Of a DNA stretch of 64,000 bases, positions 17,801 through 26,406 are shown piece by piece. The DNA is taken from assembly GCF_014202035.1 (NCBI RefSeq), contig NZ_JACHFR010000002.1, positions 310,001 through 374,000 on the forward strand, written 5' to 3'. Under the pieces are notes generated by a model. That model was not told the origin of the DNA. It did no database searches and saw nothing but the letters and a program-made list of their open reading frames with translations. Position numbers and translations under genes: made by a program. Each line of letters opens with the position of its first letter. Position 1 is the stretch's first letter. Source of the stretch: Treponema rectale (GTDB lineage: Bacteria > Spirochaetota > Spirochaetia > Treponematales > Treponemataceae).

Positions 17801-18613
17801 TCATAGATTTTTTACAGCTTCATTCATACTTCCGGAACGAAACCCCTGAAGATCAAGAGAAACATATATAAACCCGGCTTCCTTAAACTTATTTACTATA
17901 TATTCTCTGTTTTCCAGGAGCTTTTCAAAATCTTCTGTATATATTTCAATTCTGGCAGAGTTTTCTCCATGCAGTCTTACCCTGAACTGTTTAAAGCCCA
18001 GTTCATATAATACCTGTTCCCCTGAATCAATCATCTCCAGCTTATGTTTATTTATAATTTCTCCATAGCCGATTCTTGTAGCAAGACAGGCAAAACTGCT
18101 TTTATTCCAGGTAGACAGCCCAAGTTCTTTAGAAAGCTGCCTTATTTCTTCCTTATATAAACCGCATTCCTTTAAAGGACTTTTTACACCAAGTTCCGCT
18201 ACAGCTTTCATTCCCGGACGATAATCTCCTGTATCATCCATGTTGCTTCCTTCACACACAATTCCTATATTTTTAGATTCAGCATAATCAAGTATCTTCG
18301 TAAAAAAATTTTTCTTACAATAATAGCAGCGGTCTTTTACATTTTTTACAAATTCATCTACGGCAAAACAGTCTGCCTGTAGAATTTCATTTTTAAATTC
18401 ATACTCCCTGCACAGCGCAAGAACTTCTTCGTACTCCCGATTGGAAAAAGCAGCCGATTTTATCGTTACAGCAACAGCCTTCTCTTTTAAAACATCTGAA
18501 GCAACTTTCATCAAAAAAGTAGAATCAACTCCGCCAGAAAAAGCTATTACCGCAGATCCAGCACTTCTGAAATATTCTTTCAGCGCTTCATATTTTTTTT
18601 GAAGTTCATTCAT
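17801..18613 (-). CDS. larE: LarE-type ATP-dependent sulfur transferase
   Basis: A 270-residue PP-loop protein. The ATP pyrophosphatase motif is FSGGVDST at residues 25-32. CYYCKKNFF in the middle and NKSSFACLATRIGYGE near residue 172 carry the positions that LarE uses to activate and donate sulfur. LarE acts in assembly of the nickel-pincer cofactor of lactate racemase, although orphan homologues are common. No larA, larB or larC is in the window, so its client here is unknown. GAGGAA precedes the ATG. The putP terminator lies just upstream, so larE has its own promoter or depends on read-through. Confidence 0.85.
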   Translation of the reverse strand: MNELQKKYEALKEYFRSAGSAVIAFSGGVDSTFLMKVASDVLKEKAVAVTIKSAAFSNREYEEVLALCREYEFKNEILQADCFAVDEFVKNVKDRCYYCKKNFFTKILDYAESKNIGIVCEGSNMDDTGDYRPGMKAVAELGVKSPLKECGLYKEEIRQLSKELGLSTWNKSSFACLATRIGYGEIINKHKLEMIDSGEQVLYELGFKQFRVRLHGENSARIEIYTEDFEKLLENREYIVNKFKEAGFIYVSLDLQGFRSGSMNEAVKNL

Positions 18614-18623
18614 ACTTTCCTCA

Positions 18624-18665
18624 CAAAAAAAAACTGCCTTATAGAAAATCTTTCCTAAAAGGCAG
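18624..18665 (-). terminator. terminator of putP
   Basis: On the minus strand CTGCCTT (18665-18659) pairs with AAGGCAG (18640-18634), with further pairing inside. A run of nine T follows, seen as A at 18625-18633 on the plus strand. Confidence 0.85.
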
Positions 18666-18688
18666 CTTATATTTTTCTAGATTAACTG

Positions 18689-20239
18689 TTAATCTTCAAG
18701 AGCTTTATACTTTTCAAAATCAGCAAGTACTTCAGGATTCTTATTCTTATCAAACAAACTGACAATAACTGTACCTAAAAGATTTATTACAAATCCAGGA
18801 ATAATCTCATAGATGCCGAATATCCAGTGTACGTCAGCACCAATGCCATGCCATACTACAACTGTAACTCCTCCAAGAATCAGACCTGTTATGGCACCCT
18901 TGTTAGTTGTTCCTTTCCAGAAAAGTGCTAAGAGAACAAGAGGACCAAAAGTAGCACCAAATCCAGCCCAGGCATAGCTTACAAGATCAAAAATAGAACT
19001 GTTAGGATTAAAGGCAAGAATAAATCCTACAATAGCTATTACAAAAACAGTGATACGGCTTACGTTAAGAACTGTTTTTTCACTAGCCTTTTTACAAAGA
19101 AGATTCTTAAAAATATCGCGGCTAAAAGCTGATGAAGCAACAAGAAGCTGACTGTCTGCAGTACTCATTGAAGCAGCAAGAATTGCACACAAAAAAATTC
19201 CGGCAATAAAAGCAGGATACATCTTACTCATTGTTACACTAAATACAGTTTCGGCATCACCTGTTGCAAATCCAGAAACAGATGCACCAAGAATAATGCC
19301 ATGTTTATAAAGGTAAGAAGTTCCCAAAGTTCCGATTATAAATGTTCCGATGTATGCAATAAGCATCCATGAAATACCAATCCGGCGGGCTTTTTTTATT
19401 TCAGCATTTGATCTTATTCCCATAAAGCGGACAATAATATGCGGCATACCAAAATATCCAAGACCCCATGCAAGTGCAGAGATAATAGAAATACCGCTGT
19501 AATTTTTATTTGCAATAAACTTCGATTTAAGGATTTCACCGAATTCTCCGCTCTGTGCACGATCCATAAATACTTTTACGCTTTCAATTGAATCAGAGAA
19601 TCCCCCGAGAGAAATAACGGCAATCACTCCAGAAACTATGAAGGCTACAAATATAAGGGTTCCCTGTATAAAATCAGTTGTACAAACAGCGATATATCCA
19701 CCAAGAATTGTATAGCTCAAAATTACTATAAGACCGATTACAAGTCCCACATAGTAATTTAATCCAAAAACAGACTGGAAAAGTTTTGCACATGCAACAA
19801 ATCCTGAAGCTGTATAAATAGTAAAAAACAATACAATAAAAACTACAGATATTATTGAAATAAGATTTGTCTTGTCTCTAAAACGGTTTGTAAAAAATTC
19901 AGGAATTGTTATTGAATCACCAAATGCAATTGAACATTTGCGTAAAGGTTTTGCAATAAAAAGCCAGGCAAGATATGTTCCGGCAAGCAGACCTATTGCT
20001 GTCCAGAAGGTTTCCCTGAATCCACCAAGGTAACAAAGACCTGGAAGTCCCATCAAAAGCCATGCTGAAGAATCACTTGCTTCTGCACTTAAAGCCGTTA
20101 CCCATGGTCCTACTTTTCTTCCACCAAGAAAAAAATCTGATGAACTGTTGTTTTTCTTTACACTTCTCAAACCAACATAAACCATCATTCCCAGATAAAT
20201 TGCAAATGCAATTAATTTTGCAACTGTTGCTGCCGTCAT
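18689..20239 (-). CDS. putP: sodium/proline symporter
   Basis: A 516-residue sodium:solute symporter (SSS family) with about thirteen membrane helices. Family-typical segments are GGRKVGPWVTALSAEASDSSAWLLMGLPG near residue 40, which includes the Na+/proline site, FTNRFRD, and the later AILAASMSTADSQLLVASSAFSRDI block. These are characteristic of PutP. The transporter imports proline using the sodium gradient. AGGAG lies 8 nt before the ATG. The gene is 76 bp downstream of the DUF763 gene on the same strand, but with its own terminator. No proline dehydrogenase is nearby. Confidence 0.9.
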   Translation of the reverse strand: MTAATVAKLIAFAIYLGMMVYVGLRSVKKNNSSSDFFLGGRKVGPWVTALSAEASDSSAWLLMGLPGLCYLGGFRETFWTAIGLLAGTYLAWLFIAKPLRKCSIAFGDSITIPEFFTNRFRDKTNLISIISVVFIVLFFTIYTASGFVACAKLFQSVFGLNYYVGLVIGLIVILSYTILGGYIAVCTTDFIQGTLIFVAFIVSGVIAVISLGGFSDSIESVKVFMDRAQSGEFGEILKSKFIANKNYSGISIISALAWGLGYFGMPHIIVRFMGIRSNAEIKKARRIGISWMLIAYIGTFIIGTLGTSYLYKHGIILGASVSGFATGDAETVFSVTMSKMYPAFIAGIFLCAILAASMSTADSQLLVASSAFSRDIFKNLLCKKASEKTVLNVSRITVFVIAIVGFILAFNPNSSIFDLVSYAWAGFGATFGPLVLLALFWKGTTNKGAITGLILGGVTVVVWHGIGADVHWIFGIYEIIPGFVINLLGTVIVSLFDKNKNPEVLADFEKYKALED

Positions 20240-20315
20240 CTAAAACTCTCCTAAAAAATATCTGAGAAAAGTCTAAATAATATGGAGAATAAATGCAATG
20301 ATAAATCAAGAGGTA

Positions 20316-21596
20316 TTACCTGTCTTTACAAGTACGTCCGCCCCATTCTTTTGAATGTAACTTTTCATGTGCAATTGCTGCATCAAAATCTGCTTCTGGA
20401 GAACAGTTTCTTTCTATCTGAAGAGCTGTAGCATGAAGTCTTTTCAAGCAGTCAGATTTTTCGTTATAACCAAGCTTTGCCTTTTCTATAGCATCTCCGA
20501 GAATTGCTATGCTTTCATCATATACTCTTGTAGGAACAGGGAAGGGATGTCCGTCTTTTCCTCCATGTGCAAAACTAAAGCGGGCTGGATCTCTGAAACG
20601 GCTTGGCGTTCCATGAATCACTTCACTAACGAGCGTTAGCGACTGTAAAGTTCTTGGTCCCAGTCCAGGAGTAAGCAGTAAACTTTCAAAATCCGGATTA
20701 TTGTTTTCATAAGCTGTAGCCAGAACTCCACCCAGACGCTTCAAATCCACATCTTCTGCACGAACTTCATGATGAGCAGGCATTATACAATTACGACTAC
20801 CGTTAGTTAGTATAATTTCTTCCCCAGGTGATTCCTCTTCTTCAAACAAAGAAAGCTGACCGGAAGATTCCTTTTTAACTGGATTCGACAATCGAATTAT
20901 ATCTTTTAACTCCCGAATGGTAGTATCAGGGTTTTCATTGGACAAACTCAAAATAGAAGACCTGGTTTCTTTTGCATCAGCTGCCGTCAGATTAAGAATT
21001 TCTCCTGAATTCTCACCAATAACCCCTGTATGAGGTTCTTCTACAAACGAACGTAAGTTAGCAGAACACCAGTGATATCTTCTTGCTGTTTTGGCTTCCA
21101 CATTCATTCCCTGCTGAACTACCGACCAGTCACCTTCTGTAGAAATAATAAAATTATGCTGATAAAGCTGATAACCATCCTGTACAGCTGTATTATCAAC
21201 CTTTGCACACAGTTTGCTGGATTTAACAAGAGCATTACCATCTAACCCGGTTTTATCACTTATCTCTAATAATTCATCAGGAGTCTTTCTGGAAAATTTA
21301 CCTCTGCCACCGCACACATAAAGACCAAATTCTCTGGACCTGGCATTTATTCCACGTTTTAACGCATACATTACACTTGTAGTAATTCCTGAAGAATGCC
21401 AGTCCATTCCTAAAACGCTTCCCAAAGACTGAAACCATAAAGGATCACTTATCCTGCGTAAAAATTCTTTTTTTCCATAATTAATCAAAAGGGCTTCTAC
21501 TATTTCTGTTCCTAACAGCATCATTCTGTCTGCAAGCCATTTTGGAACTATCCCTGTATGTAGAGGAAGATCTGCATGTCCTGTACGTTTAATCAT
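20316..21596 (-). CDS. DUF763 family protein
   Basis: A 426-residue protein starting RTGHADLPLHTGIVPKWLADRM, the hallmark of DUF763, a family mostly known from archaea and some thermophilic or anaerobic bacteria. Other conserved stretches are YVCGGRGKFSRKTPDEL, YHWC, LLTPGLGPRTLQSLTLVSEVIHG (helix-hairpin-helix-like, suggesting DNA contact) and FSFAHGGKDGHPFPVP. The function is unknown; the HhH-like stretch and sporadic distribution hint at DNA metabolism, but that is inference. It diverges from the TrmN6-like gene with 47 bp between starts. Confidence 0.8.
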   Translation of the reverse strand: MIKRTGHADLPLHTGIVPKWLADRMMLLGTEIVEALLINYGKKEFLRRISDPLWFQSLGSVLGMDWHSSGITTSVMYALKRGINARSREFGLYVCGGRGKFSRKTPDELLEISDKTGLDGNALVKSSKLCAKVDNTAVQDGYQLYQHNFIISTEGDWSVVQQGMNVEAKTARRYHWCSANLRSFVEEPHTGVIGENSGEILNLTAADAKETRSSILSLSNENPDTTIRELKDIIRLSNPVKKESSGQLSLFEEEESPGEEIILTNGSRNCIMPAHHEVRAEDVDLKRLGGVLATAYENNNPDFESLLLTPGLGPRTLQSLTLVSEVIHGTPSRFRDPARFSFAHGGKDGHPFPVPTRVYDESIAILGDAIEKAKLGYNEKSDCLKRLHATALQIERNCSPEADFDAAIAHEKLHSKEWGGRTCKDR

Positions 21597-21643
21597 AAAA
21601 TACCACTACCCAAAGAATACCACTTTTGTTTATAGTTTTAAAC

Positions 21644-22339
21644 ATGACATCTATTCAAACTGACAAACTGCCTGACTGCAACTTCAGTCTTATTCAGGAT
21701 AAAAATCTTTTTTGCTATGGAACAGACGCACTTCTACTGGCAAAGTTCTGTCTGTCACCAGTAAACAGAATTCATGACAACGACATAACTGTTGATTTAT
21801 GCACTGGCAACGGAATAATTCCAATTCTTCTTGCAGCAAAAACAAAAAGTAAAATCTATGGCATTGAACTTCAGAAAGAATCTTTTGATCTGGCTGAAAA
21901 AAACGTAGAACTAAATAATCTTCAAAATCAGATTACAATCTACAACGGAGATATATGCGAAATAGAAAAGTTTATCCCAAAAAACTCAGCAACAATTGTA
22001 ACGGCAAATCCGCCATATATGAAATCTTCAAATTCAGGCATAAAAGAAAACAAGAACAACGCCCTTAACATAGCCCGGCATGAAATCAAATGCAAACTTA
22101 CAGATGTAATAAAAGCAGCATCCGCATTATTAAATTCCACCGGAACCTTTTTTATGATTCACCGCCCGGAACGTTTAAGTGAAATATTTTCTGAATTAAA
22201 AAAATACAGCCTTGAACCAAAAAGAATGCAGCTTATTTATCCTTCCATAAATAAAAGCCCGACAATGGTTTTAATAGAATCTAAAAAAAATGCAAAACCT
22301 GGTCTTATAAACCTGCCACCTTACATAATGTATCCATAA
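21644..22339 (+). CDS. TrmN6-like tRNA1(Val) adenine-N6 methyltransferase
   Basis: A 231-residue class I SAM-dependent methyltransferase. Motif I is VDLCTGNGIIPILLAAK near residue 49, the acidic position is GIELQKESFDLA, and the N6-adenine catalytic motif is TANPPYMKS near residue 123. The YfiC/TrmN6 family methylates A37 of tRNA1(Val) and contains exactly this NPPY plus a conserved downstream R-H-E (NIARHE). ATG 21644 is preferred over the upstream TTG. TATAGT ends 7 nt before it and no Shine-Dalgarno exists, so translation may be leaderless. Confidence 0.85.
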   Translation: MTSIQTDKLPDCNFSLIQDKNLFCYGTDALLLAKFCLSPVNRIHDNDITVDLCTGNGIIPILLAAKTKSKIYGIELQKESFDLAEKNVELNNLQNQITIYNGDICEIEKFIPKNSATIVTANPPYMKSSNSGIKENKNNALNIARHEIKCKLTDVIKAASALLNSTGTFFMIHRPERLSEIFSELKKYSLEPKRMQLIYPSINKSPTMVLIESKKNAKPGLINLPPYIMYP

Positions 22340-22398
22340 AGGCTTAAAACCATGTTTCGTAGATGAAAATAACTTAAAAATATGATATACTGTTCATT

Positions 22399-24117
22399 AT
22401 GAGTGACGAAATTGACCCAAGCATTGCAGCGCTTCTTTCAGAAACAGAAGACAGTCTGCCACAGCAAAAAGCTTTAAATCCTTCAGACGGTTTACTTTCT
22501 AATGTTGTAGAAGACAATTCTTTTGACCTTCAGCTTGAAAAACAAAAAGCCGCCCTTAAAAATCTTCAGGCTCAGGCTAAACCGGTTTCTACTGGACCAA
22601 AAAGCATTCACGAACCAGACCTTAACGTAAAACAATTTGCTCCTATTACAAAGTTCTTTGAAGACACGCCTTCTAAGGATTATGATGATCCGGCTTATTA
22701 CAAAACCTGTTTAACCGGAGAAGGGCAGAGTTCTCAACGACTTCATCAGCTTCTGGCTAAATATCTTAACTGTACGGATAAAAAGGACCGTACAGTTTAC
22801 CGTCAGCAGATGGTCACAGCTTACTGGGAATTTCTTAAAAATCTTGCCCCTAAAATGGCAAATCCGAATACTGCTAAATGTAAACATCTTGCCATGCGCT
22901 TTGGTGTTGTACTGCCATCACTTTTTGCACCAGAACACAAAGATTTTTTTTCCAGAGCAATTTATAAAAACACAACTAATGAACCAATCATGTACATGGA
23001 TGAATGGATTTCAGAAATTGCTACAGGAAAATTCAAACCAAGTGCTACAGATGAAGTAAAAACTTCCTCAAGAGGCCCGGCTGCAGAACAGCAGCGAATC
23101 ATGGCACTTAAAAGCAAAAACAGCGGTAAACTTCAGAGCGTAGAAAGCCTTGTAACAGTTAAAGAATCTGAACGACTCCAGCTCGAAATGGAAGTAAAAG
23201 ACCGCGTCAGTGAATTATGCCGTCATCCGGAAATTCTCGGACTTGCACCACATACACAGCCTTATTCAGACAATCAGCGCCGTTTGTTTGCAGAAATCTC
23301 CCAGAGATTCCATGCACTTCAAAAAGTTGACCGTGAACTTACAAATTACATAAAAGAATATCAGGAAGCCAAATCTGTTGAGCAGACACTTGAAAGTAAA
23401 TCATCAGAAATGGTTCAGGAAGTTAACGTCGGCCTTGAAGAAATTAACGGAGAAATGGGTACTATCCGTCAGATGGCCAAAATGACATGTGGACGTCAGG
23501 GTAACCAGTTCCCGGTATTTACAAGAGAATTCTTCCATTGCATGGATAAAAATACAGGTTTCAGGGAAAACGTAATCCGTGAACTTACATGGATTGAATC
23601 TATTGATCCGGAATGTTTCTGCCGTATTCATAAAAATATTCCTCATAGAATCGTTCCTTATGTTCTGCTGGTACCAACTTATGGAGATTCCGGATTCTGC
23701 TGGGAACCATTTGACCGCTATAACAGAATTACAAGCCGCGGACGTATCTGTATTCCAATGTATCCCCGCGACTTACGAACAGCCTGTCTTACAGCCGTAG
23801 CAGATTTACGCTGGCAGGTTGCAAAAGAAAAAGCCAGCTTTGACTGGATGACAGACGGACTTACAGGACATTACTATCAGTACCTTGAAGAACATAAAAT
23901 GAAAGGTGATGTAAAGCAGTTCTTTATCGAAGACTACATTCTGTGGATGACAAAAGAATCTAACGGAACTCAGAAACTCGAAAAAGAAGTCCGTGGAATT
24001 TTCTGGCGTTACATGCCGTTCCCTCAGGCCCTTAAAGACGAACTTAAAAAACGCAGTCTTTGCTATCAGGAACTTTATCAGAGAGATATCAACCGCAGTA
24101 TGTCAGACGGATATTGA
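22399..24117 (+). CDS. uncharacterised 572-residue protein
   Basis: I do not recognise a domain. The sequence is soluble, with no signal peptide or membrane helix. Residues 1-75 are polar and probably disordered. Residues about 250-350 are charged and coiled-coil-like (VKESERLQLEMEVKDRVSEL, YIKEYQEAKSVEQTLESK). The C-terminal 200 residues look globular, with several Trp and Cys (ELTWIESIDPECFCRIHKN, SGFCWEPFDRYNRITSRGRICIPMYPRDLRTA). The length and order suggest a conserved spirochaetal protein. An extended -10 (TGATATACT) ends 7 nt before the ATG, with no ribosome site. It lies 59 bp after the methyltransferase gene and is followed by the repeat element. Confidence 0.7.
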   Translation: MSDEIDPSIAALLSETEDSLPQQKALNPSDGLLSNVVEDNSFDLQLEKQKAALKNLQAQAKPVSTGPKSIHEPDLNVKQFAPITKFFEDTPSKDYDDPAYYKTCLTGEGQSSQRLHQLLAKYLNCTDKKDRTVYRQQMVTAYWEFLKNLAPKMANPNTAKCKHLAMRFGVVLPSLFAPEHKDFFSRAIYKNTTNEPIMYMDEWISEIATGKFKPSATDEVKTSSRGPAAEQQRIMALKSKNSGKLQSVESLVTVKESERLQLEMEVKDRVSELCRHPEILGLAPHTQPYSDNQRRLFAEISQRFHALQKVDRELTNYIKEYQEAKSVEQTLESKSSEMVQEVNVGLEEINGEMGTIRQMAKMTCGRQGNQFPVFTREFFHCMDKNTGFRENVIRELTWIESIDPECFCRIHKNIPHRIVPYVLLVPTYGDSGFCWEPFDRYNRITSRGRICIPMYPRDLRTACLTAVADLRWQVAKEKASFDWMTDGLTGHYYQYLEEHKMKGDVKQFFIEDYILWMTKESNGTQKLEKEVRGIFWRYMPFPQALKDELKKRSLCYQELYQRDINRSMSDGY

Positions 24118-24138
24118 TATATTATTACAAACAAAACA

Positions 24139-24278
24139 GGGGATGACCAATAAGTTCAAAAAGTGTCATTTTCGGGTTCGACCCGAAAATCTATTTAATT
24201 ACAATACAAGAGATTGCCGTGTCGAGCACGGCAATGACTCATACTGAACGCTACGCAACGAACTTTTTGGACAGCCCC
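24139..24278. repeat. composite palindromic repeat, copy 1 (140 bp)
   Basis: The 18-bp ends are inverted repeats (15 of 18 match), GGGGATGACC... and its partner ...GGACAGCCCC. Inside are two hairpins: TTTTCGGG/CCCGAAAA (24169-24189) and ATTGCCGTG/CACGGCAAT (24213-24235). About 120 bp recur in reverse orientation at 52170-52299. It sits between two convergent genes and ends in a T-rich run, so it can act as terminator. It is also MITE- or REP-like. Confidence 0.85.
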
Positions 24279-24314
24279 TTTTATTTTAAACACAGTATTC
24301 TGTTTTATTGAAGA

Positions 24315-24701
24315 TTAATCCCATTTTTCCCGTTCAGCAGCTTCCTCATCAGAAAGTTTTACAGAATCAGGCATATTAGTTTTTCTTGTAACAACAGGTT
24401 TTCCATTCTTATCGGTCTTTTTCCTTCCAAACCAGTTATCTTCAAATTTTTCATCCATGTTATAACGCTGAATAAGTTTTGTCGTAACTTTTGTATAAAC
24501 AATGAAAGAAAGAACTATACCAAAAATCAGTCCGCCAAGAATGACATAAGCATAAACCTGAGAACCTTCCGGAACCTTAAAAACAAATCTTAAAGCTGCA
24601 GTTCCCAAAGAAATACTTGCAATAATAACAAGCAATGTAAAAATCAAATTCAGCGCCGTTGCAATAAGTACAAAAACTCCAGTATAAACTTTTTTATTCA
24701 T
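24315..24701 (-). CDS. small membrane protein downstream of lspA
   Basis: A 128-residue protein with two predicted membrane helices (residues about 8-32 and 48-72) and a hydrophilic C-terminal tail of 50 residues ending EEAAEREKWD. No known domain was recognised. Its start overlaps the lspA stop by 8 bp, so translation is probably coupled, and together with the 25268 gene it forms a three-gene operon. Its role in lipoprotein processing or the envelope is only suggested by position. Confidence 0.75.
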   Translation of the reverse strand: MNKKVYTGVFVLIATALNLIFTLLVIIASISLGTAALRFVFKVPEGSQVYAYVILGGLIFGIVLSFIVYTKVTTKLIQRYNMDEKFEDNWFGRKKTDKNGKPVVTRKTNMPDSVKLSDEEAAEREKWD

Positions 24702-25275
24702 CAGCCTTATCCTTTGATGCTTTTTTCTTTTTCATATCTTCAATAACCTGAAGTACAAAAGTTAAAATAAAGAGACAGCCGCAAATAACAACAGCCATAT
24801 CTGCAACATTAAAAGTAGGCCATCTGCCGCTTGCTATCAGTTTTTTAGGAAACCAGCAGTCTATAAAATCAACAACACCTGCCGGTCTGAAAAACCTGTC
24901 TATAAGATTTCCAAGCCCGCCGCCAAGAATTCCACAGATACTCCAGCGCTGAAGCTTCGTAAATTCATTATTCCGGAAATAAATAACAAAAACAGCTGCT
25001 ATTACAATCAGTACCATAACCTTAAACAGAATAACGCGGGCTGTATCAGAAAGTCCGGAACCAAGACTGAATGCAATTGCATTATTGCGGACATGAATCA
25101 ACTGAATATAATCACCAGCCACAGGAATTTCACGTTCCTCAACAGGTGCTGTAAAATCTCCGTGCAGCGGAATATTTTTTACGACAATTGCTTTTGTAAT
25201 CTGATCTGCTCCAATTACAAACAGACAAAGAATCAGCGGAAGAAGCTTTGTAATGATAAATGTTTTTTTACTCAT
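24694..25275 (-). CDS. lspA: signal peptidase II (lipoprotein signal peptidase)
   Basis: A 193-residue integral membrane aspartic protease with four hydrophobic helices. Conserved blocks are GADQITKAIV (near residue 22), VRNNAIAFSLG, GGLGNLIDRFFRPAGVVDFID (carrying the first catalytic Asp) and FNVADMAVVICG (carrying the second). LspA cleaves the signal from diacylglyceryl-modified prolipoproteins, of which this window encodes several. The start overlaps the preceding reading frame by 8 bp and has no clear ribosome site, so it is probably translationally coupled. Confidence 0.95.
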   Translation of the reverse strand: MSKKTFIITKLLPLILCLFVIGADQITKAIVVKNIPLHGDFTAPVEEREIPVAGDYIQLIHVRNNAIAFSLGSGLSDTARVILFKVMVLIVIAAVFVIYFRNNEFTKLQRWSICGILGGGLGNLIDRFFRPAGVVDFIDCWFPKKLIASGRWPTFNVADMAVVICGCLFILTFVLQVIEDMKKKKASKDKADE

Positions 25276-26317
25276 GATAATAATATACTAATTTTTCTAA
25301 AGCGGTTGCAAGGTGACTGCTTATATAAAAACTTTTATCAGACGAAATATTCATAATTTTACAAATTACCGGATCAGTATTTTCAATAGGACCATATCCT
25401 GCCGTTTTATACGCTTCTACAGAAGATAAATCAAAAACAGTATCCCACGGCATAAGATATTTTTCATGCACAGCCTGCATAACGGAAGTTTCGTCATCAA
25501 AAACAAAATGCACAGTTTCTTCAACCGTCGGATTTACTATATCAAGAAGCACTGAACATTTAGTTATTCTATCAGATTCTTTTTCCTTACAAAGTTCAGC
25601 ATACTTTTCAGGCTTGCGGAATTTTAAATATCTACTGAAAAACCTTCTATTAAATTTAAGATTATAAATTCCTGAAAAAAGTTTTTCACCTTTTAAACTG
25701 ACTTCTGCGGCATATACAACAAAACCATCACGAGCAAGTTTATATAAAAACGGCTGATATATCTCAAGAGAAGAAGCTTCCGGAACAACAAACAGAATAA
25801 GATGATTTACATCAGAAGTTTTAACATATCCGTCTTTACCTTCCTGTATTTTCCATAGCCTTACATTTTTTTTATCAAATAATCCGTCTGCTTTCTTAAA
25901 AAAATAATTATCACACTGAGTATAAAATTCCTGTGTTTTTATTACAGAAAACTTTTCTTCCTTTACAATCGGTTCCCTGTAATAAATTACAAATACAAAA
26001 ATAACGGCTGTTAATGCAAAATTCAGAAAGGATGAAAATATTGACAGAAACCCAAAGTTATCAATAACAAGTCCGGAATATAAACGCTGAAAAGCCCTCA
26101 TATTCCACAATGCAGTAAAAAACGAAACTATAAGAATAATTAATCTTACGAAAGATAAACCAAAAGAAAGAATACTAAGAATAGAAATAAAAAAACAAAC
26201 AATAGCAACAACTGAGAGTGTATCGTATTTTATTTTCCTGATAAAAAGAAACCTTATATTTACCAGCAGCAGTAAAAACAAGATTAATAACTCACTCAGC
26301 GTTTCATTTGTAAACAT
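25268..26317 (-). CDS. membrane protein of unknown function upstream of lspA
   Basis: About 349 residues. The first 120 contain four or five hydrophobic helices, and the rest is a soluble domain of about 215 residues (starting VKEEKFSVIKTQEFYTQCDNYFF). I do not recognise the soluble domain; VNHLILFVVPEASSLEIYQPFLYKLARDGFVVYAAEVS loosely resembles an alpha/beta-hydrolase start, but no Ser nucleophile motif is evident. ATG 26317 is chosen because AGG lies 7 nt upstream, and because the longer frame would begin inside the pheT terminator. Its last codons overlap lspA. Confidence 0.7.
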   Translation of the reverse strand: MFTNETLSELLILFLLLLVNIRFLFIRKIKYDTLSVVAIVCFFISILSILSFGLSFVRLIILIVSFFTALWNMRAFQRLYSGLVIDNFGFLSIFSSFLNFALTAVIFVFVIYYREPIVKEEKFSVIKTQEFYTQCDNYFFKKADGLFDKKNVRLWKIQEGKDGYVKTSDVNHLILFVVPEASSLEIYQPFLYKLARDGFVVYAAEVSLKGEKLFSGIYNLKFNRRFFSRYLKFRKPEKYAELCKEKESDRITKCSVLLDIVNPTVEETVHFVFDDETSVMQAVHEKYLMPWDTVFDLSSVEAYKTAGYGPIENTDPVICKIMNISSDKSFYISSHLATALEKLVYYYHE

Positions 26318-26353
26318 TATATTACCTGGAATTGAATTTAAAAATATACAAAC

Positions 26354-26394
26354 AGGGCTGTTCATAATAAAACCTGTTTATCATGAACAGCCCT
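26354..26394 (-). terminator. terminator of pheT
   Basis: A perfect 12-bp stem, AGGGCTGTTCAT (26354-26365) and ATGAACAGCCCT (26383-26394), with a 17-nt loop. On the minus strand GTTTGTATATTTTT follows. This marks the end of the pheT transcript and argues against the longest frame of the next gene. Confidence 0.85.
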
Positions 26395-26406
26395 ATTAAA
26401 ATTTAT

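Noticed and set aside
24160-24240. GGTTCGACC inside the repeat looked like a tRNA T-arm
   Set aside because: It is the loop of a perfect palindrome. No acceptor or anticodon arm can be built around it.
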